Assembly (NCBI GenBank): GCA_037440405.1
Contig: JBBIUE010000112.1
Location: forward strand, 1 to 11,799
DNA: 11,799 bases
Direction of reading: 5' to 3'
DNA from: JANMGV01 sp037440405
GTDB lineage: Bacteria; Planctomycetota; Planctomycetia; Pirellulales; Pirellulaceae
In this document: positions 1 to 6,900 of the stretch, piece after piece
Layout of the letters: each line of letters begins with the position of its first letter
Position numbering within the stretch: the first letter of the stretch is position 1
Translations under genes and position numbers: made by a program
The notes under the pieces: model-generated
The model's database searches: none
Seen by the model: only the letters and a program-made list of their open reading frames with translations
Told to the model about the DNA's origin: nothing

Positions 1-75
1 TATCCATCTCGCGTGCTCGTTCATCTGCTTAAGACGGTTTTGAAACCAGCTCTAGTCAATGTCGCATCACAGTGA
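1..75 (+). CDS. cas1: Probable Cas1 C-terminus (partial, 5' end outside window)
   Basis: Reading frame 1 is open from the first base to a TGA at 73-75, and the other two forward frames are stopped within the first 45 bases. The 24 visible residues begin YPSRVLVHLLKT and end LVNVASQ. The stop lies at the very beginning of cas2, the tight arrangement usual for cas1-cas2 pairs, so the C-terminus of the Cas1 integrase is the natural reading. Cas1 inserts new spacers into the CRISPR array together with Cas2. No catalytic residue falls inside this fragment, so the identity rests on position alone. Confidence 0.55.
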   Translation, partial: YPSRVLVHLLKTVLKPALVNVASQ

Positions 76-85
76 GATGAAGCGC

Positions 86-415
86 ATGGCAAAATCGGAG
101 TACAAAGCAGTGTGGTTGTTTGCCATGTTTGATCTGCCAGTAGAGACGAAGAATGAGAAGCGGCAATATGTTCGCTTTCGCAAAAAGCTTTTGCAGGAAG
201 GCTTCACCATGCTGCAGTACTCGGTGTATGCGCGGTATTGCAATAATGAGGAAGCTAGCGATGTCTACCGGAATCGGTTGATGAAATTGTTGCCCTCTGA
301 TGGTCAAGTCCGCTTGTTATCCGTAACAGACAAGCAGTTTGCCAAGCAGGTTATCTTTGTCGGAAAAAAACGGCAAAAACCAGATCCCCCCCTATCACAG
401 TTATTACTTTTTTAG
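86..415 (+). CDS. cas2: CRISPR-associated endoribonuclease/adaptation protein Cas2, type II-C-like
   Basis: Cas2 forms the spacer-acquisition complex with Cas1: a Cas2 dimer bridges two Cas1 dimers and the complex integrates protospacers next to the leader of a CRISPR array. The protein has the ferredoxin-like Cas2 pattern. It starts with a hydrophobic strand ending in the conserved aspartate (VWLFAMFDLPV, D16), followed by KRQYVRFRKKLLQEGF, the strand MLQYSVYAR, and late SVTDKQF. The C-terminus PLSQLLLF resembles the QLLLF ending of Cas2 proteins from Cas9-associated type II-C loci, which is the basis for the subtype. From ATG 86 it is 109 residues, a normal length. I chose 86 because GTGAG lies 9 bases upstream; ATGs at 77 and 59 are also in frame, and 59 would overlap the preceding gene by 17 bases. 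No cas9 or CRISPR array is visible here. Confidence 0.93.
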   Translation: MAKSEYKAVWLFAMFDLPVETKNEKRQYVRFRKKLLQEGFTMLQYSVYARYCNNEEASDVYRNRLMKLLPSDGQVRLLSVTDKQFAKQVIFVGKKRQKPDPPLSQLLLF

Positions 416-642
416 ATTCTTTTGACACCTAAGTGCTCGTCATTGCTGGATTTAGGAGAAATTAAGTGTATCCGAGCGGCGATTTCCTCCAAGCCACAGC
501 TAAACACCCCTTGCATGCGGTGTCAGCCACGGTCCGCGTTGATCCCTTGCTCACGCTTCGAGCTACTCTTGTCGCATTCTTCAAAATGATTCATCGTGCA
601 TGGAAGTGTGAATCCAGCGAGCCTGGCGTCGAGCTAGGAGGC
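416..642. other. Spacer downstream of cas2; no CRISPR array seen
   Basis: In many type II loci the CRISPR array directly follows cas2. I see no 30-40-base direct repeats separated by unique spacers here. The stretch contains a possible small hairpin, ACACC (504-508) with GGTGT (519-523) around a GCATGC core. It also holds the start and non-repetitive half of the candidate ORF at 466. TTGACA at 422-427 resembles a -35 box, but no good -10 box sits at the right distance. A tracrRNA cannot be tested without the CRISPR repeat sequence. Confidence 0.5.
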
Positions 643-768
643 ATGGGTGTTACCCAAAGCTTCATGGGTGTCGACCAAAGCTTCATGTGTGGCGACCAAA
701 GCTTCATGTGTGGCGACCAAAGCTTCATGTGTGGCGACCAAACCTGCATGGGTGTCCACCCAAGATAG
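466..768 (+). CDS. Candidate small ORF with heptapeptide-repeat C-terminus (hypothetical)
   Basis: This 100-codon ORF starts with GTG at 466. AGGAGA at 454-459 precedes it with a 6-base spacer, the best Shine-Dalgarno match near this end of the window. It begins 50 bases after cas2 on the same strand, so it could be co-transcribed with the cas genes. The N-terminal 60 residues resemble nothing I recognise and have no clear signal peptide. From residue 60 the 21-base tandem array is translated as sevens: MGVTQSF, MGVDQSF, MCGDQSF twice, MCGDQTC, then MGVHPR and a TAG stop inside the sixth unit. The repeat is also open in other frames, so an open frame here is weak evidence for coding. It may be a fortuitous ORF across a non-coding repeat. 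Confidence 0.33.
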   Translation: MYPSGDFLQATAKHPLHAVSATVRVDPLLTLRATLVAFFKMIHRAWKCESSEPGVELGGMGVTQSFMGVDQSFMCGDQSFMCGDQSFMCGDQTCMGVHPR

Positions 769-852
769 ATCGGCATCGATCAAGACTGGATCGGCATCGA
801 CTAGAAATGCACTGGGATCAACTATAAGTGCATTAACATCGACTAAAAGTGT
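643..852. repeat. 21-bp tandem repeat array, about 10 units
   Basis: Ten head-to-tail units of exactly 21 bases run without spacers, starting at 643, 664, 685, 706, 727, 748, 769, 790, 811 and 832. Units 3 and 4 are identical, and units 2 and 5 each differ from them at two positions. The core is TGTGGCGACCAAAGC with a HindIII-type AAGCTT. Units 6-10 diverge progressively towards the right but keep the register and a (A/G)TCGAC-like centre. The bases 622-642 may be a further decayed unit. Because 21 is a multiple of three, each frame reads as a seven-residue repeat: MCGDQSF and KASCVAT on the plus strand, HEALVAT on the minus strand. The near-identical centre and decayed flank fit recent expansion by slippage or unequal recombination. 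It is not a CRISPR array, since there are no spacers. Confidence 0.92.
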
Positions 853-1832
853 ACTGGGCCGGGTTCCTTCTTTCTTGGTCGAAGTCGATGGACGCCATGA
901 GCTTCCTCCGAAGTTTCGGTATGGGTCGCAGCCTGATGGAGATGCACATCCATTTGTGGAAAGGGAATGCGGATGCCGGCTTGATCCAGATGGTTTTTTG
1001 CCGCCGCGATGACTTTCTCTCGCACCTGATGAAAGTCCTTGGTATTGGCCCAAAAGCGAATGGTCCAATCGACGGAACTCGTATTCAATCCGGTCAATAG
1101 AATTTGAAAACCTCGGTTCTCACCTTCAACCAGGACATCTTTTAGCGATTCACAAGCTCGCACCAGCGTTTCTCGAGTCTGATCAATCGAAGCGGCGTAG
1201 GATACTCCGACGACAACGTCGATCCTGCGGTGTTTGTGGTGAGTGACATTCTCAATGGTTGAGCCAGCGATGGCGCTATTGGGAACGATGATCCTGCGAT
1301 TATCCGGCGTATCCAGCGTGGTTGTAAATAAGTCGATTTCATTGATCTTTCCCGTCATACCTGCGGTCACAATCAAATCGCCGACCTTGAACGGCCTGAA
1401 GACGAGAAGAAGCACGCCGGCGGCAAAGTTGCTGAGAGTACCCTGAAAGGCGAGCCCGATTGCAAACCCAGCTGCCGCAAGGAGGGCGGTGAAACTGGTG
1501 ACGTTGATGCCGACGGCACTCAGTCTCCAGATCACGACTGCCACGATGATTCCGTAGAAGACCAGACGTCCGACGAATTTTCCGAGGGTCTCGTCAACTT
1601 TCAAACAAATTGGAGTTTGAACAATTCGTGCGACGTATCGAGCGATAAAATAAGCGACTACTAAGATCAGCAACGACAACCCACCGGGCAGCACAAATCG
1701 TTCCAGCAAGACGATGAGTGCGTGGACATTCCCCGACGCGACTTCTCGTCCGACTTGCACAATCGTGCTTGTCGTTTCTTGGACAGCAGCATTGACTTGC
1801 TGAGCTTCGACCAAACTAACATCTGCAAACAT
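843..1832 (-). CDS. mscS: MscS-family small-conductance mechanosensitive ion channel
   Basis: This inner-membrane channel opens on membrane tension and releases solutes during hypo-osmotic shock; the family forms heptamers. The 329-residue protein has the short MscS architecture. An N-terminal amphipathic stretch is followed by TM1 (about 49-70), TM2 (about 87-103) and the pore helix TM3 (about 112-145), which carries the Ala/Gly pattern AAAGFAIGLAFQGTLSNF and ends in the family signature VFRPFKVGD. The beta domain follows (150-200, with VPNSAI) and then a mixed alpha/beta cage ending GIRIPFPQMDVHL. The start is the ATG at 1832 because AAGGGAG lies 6 bases before it on the minus strand; an ATG at 1934 would add a Cys/Trp-rich extension with no family likeness. 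The last codons (PVHF, TAG) lie inside the tandem array, and the basic tail after residue 300 is not typical of the family. Confidence 0.93.
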   Translation of the reverse strand: MFADVSLVEAQQVNAAVQETTSTIVQVGREVASGNVHALIVLLERFVLPGGLSLLILVVAYFIARYVARIVQTPICLKVDETLGKFVGRLVFYGIIVAVVIWRLSAVGINVTSFTALLAAAGFAIGLAFQGTLSNFAAGVLLLVFRPFKVGDLIVTAGMTGKINEIDLFTTTLDTPDNRRIIVPNSAIAGSTIENVTHHKHRRIDVVVGVSYAASIDQTRETLVRACESLKDVLVEGENRGFQILLTGLNTSSVDWTIRFWANTKDFHQVREKVIAAAKNHLDQAGIRIPFPQMDVHLHQAATHTETSEEAHGVHRLRPRKKEPGPVHF

Positions 1833-2133
1833 CGCGCACTCCCTTGCGACCCATCGTATTATCGTCCTGCAGCTTGGCAATATCATCCGGCAGCATGGCA
1901 TCCACCAAGTCAACGAGACAGGCGAATTCGCCAAAACTCTTCAAGGAACATCGTTCGCGAAGCAGTGGCAAGCACTGCACACTCGATCAAGCGATCCATT
2001 CGCCATTGTGTTCTGACGACCATGGCGAACGGACGGTGAATCAATCGCAGCCCGAAACGTTAGTGAGGGAAGCGAGAAGGTTCCTTTGCTCACGGAGCGG
2101 GCTGTGTTTGGTAGATAGATACCTGCTGCTTTC
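1833..2133. other. Intergenic region between cysK and mscS
   Basis: These 301 bases separate two minus-strand genes. Short ORFs cross the region on both strands, but none has family likeness or a good ribosome site. It should contain the mscS promoter, although I see no strong -35/-10 pair. The part next to cysK holds a nested inverted repeat, listed separately. The mscS ribosome site AAGGGAG lies at the left end (1839-1845 on the plus strand). Confidence 0.5.
2049..2103 (-). terminator. Nested inverted repeat downstream of cysK (possible terminator or intergenic repeat)
   Basis: Outer arms AGCCCG (2049-2054) and CGGGCT (2098-2103) enclose a second pair, GTGAG (2063-2067) and CTCAC (2089-2093). 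A short AAGG-TT-CCTT (2077-2086) sits at the centre. The structure begins 30 bases after the cysK stop, so a role in ending or processing the cysK transcript is plausible. There is no U-tract, and the stems are separated by mismatched segments, so it is not a classical intrinsic terminator. Confidence 0.3.
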
Positions 2134-3084
2134 CTAACTGTTAGCCGGTTCCGCGAACAGCGGCGTCGACAAGTAACGCTCGCCCAAGCTGCACATGACT
2201 GTCACGATTCGTTTACCGCGAAATTCCGGTCGAGCCGCGACCTGGGCTGCGGCCCACATATTCGCACCACTGCTAATTCCAGCCATGATGCCCTCATGTC
2301 TCGCTAATCGTCGCCCCCACTCGAAGGCGTCCTCATCGTCGACCTGAATGACTTCATCGACGAGCGAAGTATCGAGGTTTTTGGGAACAAATCCCGCTCC
2401 AATACCTTGAATGCGATGCCTGCCAGGTTGGCCGCCGCTAATAACCGGGGAATGTTTTGGCTCCACCGCGATGGCTTTGAAATTAGGGTTCAGCGTCTTG
2501 ATGTAGCGGGCAACTCCGGTAATTGTCCCACCGGTCCCGACTCCTGCTACGATGGCATCGATTTGGCCACCGGAATCACCCCAGATTTCCGGGCCCGTCG
2601 TCTTTTCGTGAATTGCGGGGTTCGCAGGATTCTCAAATTGTTGGGGCATCCAAGCCATGGCGTCCTGAGAAACGATTTCGGCAGCTTTGTTGATGGCTCC
2701 TCGCATGCCTTCTGCCGCAGGAGTGAGCACTAAGTTTGCGCCCATCGCTCGAAGTAATGCGCGACGTTCCACCGACATTGATTCTGGCATGGTTAAGGTC
2801 AGCCGATAACCCTTTGCTGCGCACACGAACGCCAAAGCGATTCCAGTGTTACCGCTGGTCGGCTCGACAATGTGCGTTTCCGGAGTTAGCTTGCCCGACG
2901 CCTCCGCGTCTTGGATCATCGCCATGCCGATTCGGTCTTTGACGCTCTTGAGCGGATTGAAGAACTCACACTTTGCAAAGACGGTCGCGTGGTCCTTCGA
3001 TACTAATCGGTTGATACGGATCATCGGCGTTTCGCCAACCGTGCCAATTACATCGTCATAGGTCTTGCCTCGTACCATGCTCAT
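2134..3084 (-). CDS. cysK: Cysteine synthase A (O-acetylserine sulfhydrylase, PLP-dependent)
   Basis: CysK makes L-cysteine from O-acetyl-L-serine and sulfide in the cytoplasm, the last step of sulfate assimilation. The 316-residue length is normal for the fold-type II PLP enzyme family. Visible landmarks are the PLP Schiff-base lysine in NPLKSVKDRIG (K49), the substrate loop PTSGNTGIAL (75-84), the PLP phosphate-binding loop GVGTGGTITG (181-190) and the serine near the cofactor ring in GISSGAN (269-275). ATG 3084 is the first start. The in-frame ATG at 3078 is better spaced from AAAGGG (about 8 bases against 2), so MVRGKTYDD may be the true N-terminus. It lies 103 bases after the DUF6265 gene on the same strand and before mscS, and the leader contains inverted repeats. 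CysK is well supported against CysM or cystathionine beta-synthase by the motifs and the absence of extra domains. Confidence 0.95.
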   Translation of the reverse strand: MSMVRGKTYDDVIGTVGETPMIRINRLVSKDHATVFAKCEFFNPLKSVKDRIGMAMIQDAEASGKLTPETHIVEPTSGNTGIALAFVCAAKGYRLTLTMPESMSVERRALLRAMGANLVLTPAAEGMRGAINKAAEIVSQDAMAWMPQQFENPANPAIHEKTTGPEIWGDSGGQIDAIVAGVGTGGTITGVARYIKTLNPNFKAIAVEPKHSPVISGGQPGRHRIQGIGAGFVPKNLDTSLVDEVIQVDDEDAFEWGRRLARHEGIMAGISSGANMWAAAQVAARPEFRGKRIVTVMCSLGERYLSTPLFAEPANS

Positions 3085-3130
3085 TGCCCTTTGATGCGAT
3101 AGCGATTCTGGAAACTTCTTGAAATGCCGT

Positions 3131-3157
3131 CGGAATAACTGAAAAGACAGGATTCCG
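3131..3157 (-). promoter_or_regulatory. Bulged hairpin in the cysK leader
   Basis: CGGAAT (3131-3136) pairs with ATTCCG (3152-3157), and within it CTG (3139-3141) pairs with CAG (3148-3150) around an A-rich loop. A 2-against-1 internal bulge separates the two stems. It ends 46 bases before the cysK ATG on the minus strand. It could be an RNA stem in the 5' leader or an operator. It matches no riboswitch that I know, and the function is unassigned. Confidence 0.35.
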
Positions 3158-3176
3158 CAATAGGATTATCGGTTTG

Positions 3177-3196
3177 CCGAAATGATGTCATTTCGG
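3177..3196. promoter_or_regulatory. Perfect 9-bp inverted repeat at the DUF6265 stop codon
   Basis: CCGAAATGA (3177-3185) and TCATTTCGG (3188-3196) are perfect reverse complements separated by two bases. The right arm contains the last codons and TGA stop of the DUF6265 gene; the left arm lies in the spacer before cysK. The short centre favours a DNA-binding dyad, such as an operator for a dimeric regulator of cysK, over an RNA hairpin. No T-run follows on the minus strand, so it is a poor intrinsic terminator. Confidence 0.45.
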
Positions 3197-3760
3197 ACCA
3201 TCGGATTTTACTTGTCGAAACTCGAAACGTTCCTCGCGCACTTTTCCATCGCGATCCTTGATGGCTACCCATACCGTAAGAGCATCGTCTACACGTCGAT
3301 AAGTGATCCCACCGAAATACGCAGTCTGACCATCTAATTTGATGAGTGGAAATTCGACGAAATCTGACTTCTCCTCCCAACCCGTGAAGTCAGGGTGAAA
3401 GTGTTTTAGGCGTAAAACGAGTCCGCCATTCTGACTTTTCACAAGAGAAAAGTACTCGCTGAAGATCAACCTCCCATCGCGAGCGTAACGAAACGTGCCG
3501 ATCATCGAGTCATTCCATGCTGGCAAGAAAACTTCCTCGCAGTCACCGCCCAATCCAGTGCCGATCCATCGACCGACAAGCCATTCAAGTTCGCTAAACT
3601 CAGCTGGTTGCGGCTCTTCCCCATCCTTCAACTGCATGATGAGTTCGGCTTTGGGTTCCTGGCCAACGCAATTGCAGATTGAAGTCATCGAGTAAATGGC
3701 CGCCATCGAAACGCATAAGATCAAGGCACGCAGGGGCAGAATCGAGTTTCGATGGATCAT
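3188..3760 (-). CDS. Secreted DUF6265 domain protein
   Basis: This 190-residue protein has an N-terminal export signal: a basic start (MIHRNS), a hydrophobic core around residues 8-28 and a likely cleavage region near CVGQEPKAE (about 31-39). No clean lipobox is visible despite cysteines at 29 and 31. The mature part matches the DUF6265 pattern: LEWLVGRWIGTGLGG with an EE pair (DCEEVFLPA), NDSMIGTFRYARDG, EYFSLV and LRLKHFHPDF, as expected of a lipocalin-like beta-barrel. The biochemical role of the family is unknown. ATG 3760 is preceded by GGGA at 5 bases. The gene diverges from the M14-S9 peptidase gene across a 177-base spacer and lies upstream of cysK on the same strand. I cannot say whether it is functionally tied to either. 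Confidence 0.82.
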   Translation of the reverse strand: MIHRNSILPLRALILCVSMAAIYSMTSICNCVGQEPKAELIMQLKDGEEPQPAEFSELEWLVGRWIGTGLGGDCEEVFLPAWNDSMIGTFRYARDGRLIFSEYFSLVKSQNGGLVLRLKHFHPDFTGWEEKSDFVEFPLIKLDGQTAYFGGITYRRVDDALTVWVAIKDRDGKVREERFEFRQVKSDGPK

Positions 3761-3937
3761 GTCATTCCCAGTTTCAAAGCGCGTTCAGCTAGACTAAACT
3801 TGCGGACTTCGAGCTGCAGCATTCACTAATCAGAATAACTTACTCAAGTGGGCTGGGTAGGCCAGCTTGCGATTTGCATATTGAATGAGCTTGATTTTCA
3901 TTGATGAATGAGCACCCTGAACGAACGAGAAGTTAAA
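3761..3937. promoter_or_regulatory. Divergent promoter region between DUF6265 and M14-S9 peptidase genes
   Basis: Two genes start outward from this 177-base spacer, so it must contain promoters for both, or for any longer transcripts that include them. It is more AT-rich than the flanking genes. An 8-base direct repeat GAATGAGC occurs at 3883-3890 and 3906-3913, 23 bases apart (about two helical turns), on the peptidase side. I see no convincing sigma-70 pair. The peptidase start at 3938 is preceded by GAGAAG at 3927-3932 with a 5-base spacer. Confidence 0.45.
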
Positions 3938-6900
3938 ATGAGATTCACTCGATATCCTCTCCACTTTAGCCTTTTCTTTTTCGCGGCAGTTGCCTGCCAA
4001 TCATTCCTTGCAGTCTGCGGACAAGATCGATCCGCCGAAGCAATTCGATCAGCGATTGCCCAACTCAAGACGGTTGCAGAGCAATCCAATTACGAGCGAA
4101 CCGCTAACGGCGACGAAGTTCATACGTTTCTCTCCGCCCTCGACGCAGCCAGTCCAAATGCACGATTGGTATCAATCGGCGTGACGACCGAGGAGCGTCC
4201 AATTTGGGCGTTGATCCTCGGAGATGCGGCTCTATTGGAGCTACCTCGGAAACCCAACGACAACCGCTTGGTGATCGGTTTGCTGGGCGGAATCCATTCT
4301 GGGGAGTGCGACGGAAAAGAAGCTCTGCTCGCTTTGTGCCGCGACTGGTGCGGAGACGTCCAAGCCAGCCGTTTCGCAAATGCCGTCTTCGTGGTCATCC
4401 CCAACTTCAGCGCCGACTCGGCAGAACGCATCGGGCAGCATCGTCCGGGCCAAGTGGGGCCTGCTGCTGGGATGGGAATTCGAGAGAACGCACAAGGTTT
4501 GGATCTAAATCGCGACTTCGTGAAGCTCGAATCGCCAGAAGTCCGGTCTCTTGTGCGCACGATCGATCAATGGGGAATCGATGTACTAATTGATACGCAT
4601 ACCACCAATGGGTCATTGCATCGATATCAGCTTACGTATGACCTGCCGCACAATCCCGCGACTCCTCAGGGCATTCGAGCTTGGGGGCGATCGACCCTCC
4701 TCCCGAAAGTTACCGAAAGAATGAAGGTGAAGGGATTCGAAACGTTCTTTTACGGCAACTTCAACAGCAGCTACGACCGATGGGAAACGTATGGACACGA
4801 GCCTCGGTATGGTACGGAGTACATGGGCTTGCGTGGTCGGCTCGGAATTTTGTCTGAGTCGTACTCCTATGCCGACTATCGGACCCGCATCGATGCAACG
4901 TACGCTTTCGTGCAAAACTGTGTCGACGTTCTCTTGGAGGAAAAGGAGGCTTTGCAGGCCGAGTTCCAGCGAGCTGACCAGCGAGGAGCGAATCGGGCGG
5001 AAGCCTCCATTCCGATTCGTGCTGAAATCGCTCCGGTCATCGGAGAGTTCAAAGCCTTAGGCTATCGATACAAGGAGGGGAAAGCTCCAGCAGATCGACG
5101 TTTTCCGTCGTCTGCCGATCGTGATCGGCTTGATACCCTAGAACCGAACGATTACGCGATTACGCTATGGAATGACGCCAAGCCGACTTCAGAAGTGGCG
5201 ATGCCTGCTGCCTACATCATTCCGCCGAACTACGCATGGGCAGTGGATCGGCTTGCCATGCACGGAGTTCGAGTCGAACAATCGACCAGTGGCGGCATAT
5301 CGCTACCCGTTGAGCGCTATACCATCAAGTCGATTCGCAATGAGAATTTCGAAGGCTTGCCACTGCAAAAGGTCGAAGTCGAGTCTGCGTCGGTGTCCGC
5401 CGAAATTCCGGAGAAATCATTCGTTATCCGCACGGACCAACCACTGGGAGTGCTGGTCAGCTATCTTCTCGAGCCAGCATCGGATGAGACTCTTGCTGGG
5501 TGGGGATTCATGCCGCCAACGTTTCGCGAAGCCGATCATTATCCGGTCTTGCGAGTCATGCAGCAAGTCGCTCTCTCCACGAAGCCGATCGATGCTGTCC
5601 CTCCATCGATTCCGCTTTCTCTCGAATCGCTTCTTGAGCCGGGGCGGACGTTGGGCCTGGGAGGTGGCGGGCGAAGAGGTAGCGGTTCAAACCGTTGGTT
5701 GCCCGACTCGACCGAGTACCTCGCATCGCGTGGAAATCGAGTTTATGCGGTCGAGGCTGCAACGGGAGCCATGCGGCCATTCGACTTAGCACAACGCCTC
5801 GCGGATTCGCTGGCCAAGACCGGCATTCAGAACCGCGAACGCAGTGGTATGGGCGATCCCCTCGGCTCCTTTGACAGTTCTCTGCGTTTCGCTTTGGTAC
5901 GAAACCAAAACGATTTGTTCTTGTTCGATGCCGCGAGCGGCGAAACGAAGCGATTGACGAACACTCCCGAAGACGCGGAAGGATATGCGGAACTCAGTCC
6001 GACCGGAGACCACGTCGCATTCATTCGCGGTAACAATCTCTACGTTGTCGAATGCGCCACCGGCGATACGCATCAGATAACCAGCGACGGATCTGCAGAA
6101 GTGCTCAATGGCGTACTGGACTGGGTATACCAAGAGGAAGTCTACGGTCGCGGCAACTTCAAAGCTTATTGGTGGAGCCCGGATGGAAGATCGATCGCAT
6201 TTTTGCAGCTTCATGAAAATGACGTTCCCGAATTTCGGGTCAACGACTCGATCAGTTATTCTCAGAATCTTGAATTGACTCGTTATCCAAAAGCGGGTGC
6301 TCCGAATCCGACCGCCAACGCTTTTTTGGTCGATGTCTCATCGCGAGAAGTAAAGCCCGTCGAGCTGAGTGAATACTCGGAGAAAGACCGTCTGCTCGTT
6401 CGATTCGCTTGGCATCCAACTAGTGCCGGAGTCACGATCCAGATTCAAAATCGGATTCAAACTTGGCTCGACTTGGTCTGGGTGGATCGCGATTCCGCTC
6501 AGACAAGAAAGCTATTTCGCGAGGAGGGACCGGCTTGGATCGATGTCTTGGGCCTACCGCAATTTTTGTCCAATGGCGACTTCTTGTGGCTTAGCGATCT
6601 TCCGGCGGGGAGGCGGCATCTCTATCGAGTGTCCGGCGACGGCACCCAGCGCCAAGCAATCACGTCCGGAGATTGGGACGTAGAGGATGTTCTATTAGTC
6701 GAACCTGATGAAGGCACGGTATGGATTCGGGGAAATTTGGCTCATCCGATCGAACAGCATGTTTACCGTGTCAGCCTGTCAGATAACGTTATCACCCCCG
6801 TCACTCACCTCGCGGGCACGCACTCGGCGAATGTCCATCCATCCGGTCGCTATTTCATTCACAGCTACACGTCGATATCAAGCCCGGGCCTGACCGAACT

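Noticed and set aside
56..307. 83-codon ORF antisense to cas2
   Set aside because: It overlaps the well-supported Cas2 on the opposite strand and shows no family likeness.
422..456. Promoter starting with TTGACA after cas2
   Set aside because: Only a -35-like box is present; no -10-like hexamer occurs 16-18 bases downstream.
643..852. CRISPR array next to cas2
   Set aside because: The units abut each other at 21 bases with no unique spacers and decay gradually, unlike CRISPR repeats.
634..1068. Separate minus-strand heptad-repeat gene starting at 1068
   Set aside because: Its first half overlaps mscS coding sequence in a shadow frame, and I see no ribosome site before the heptads. The heptad part is kept as a finding only.
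1833..1934. 34-codon N-terminal extension of MscS from an ATG at 1934
   Set aside because: The extension is Cys/Trp-rich and unlike the family, while ATG 1832 has AAGGGAG at proper spacing.
5172..5789. 205-codon ORF on the plus strand
   Set aside because: It is an alternative frame inside the M14-S9 gene, rich in Arg and Ser with no recognisable motif.
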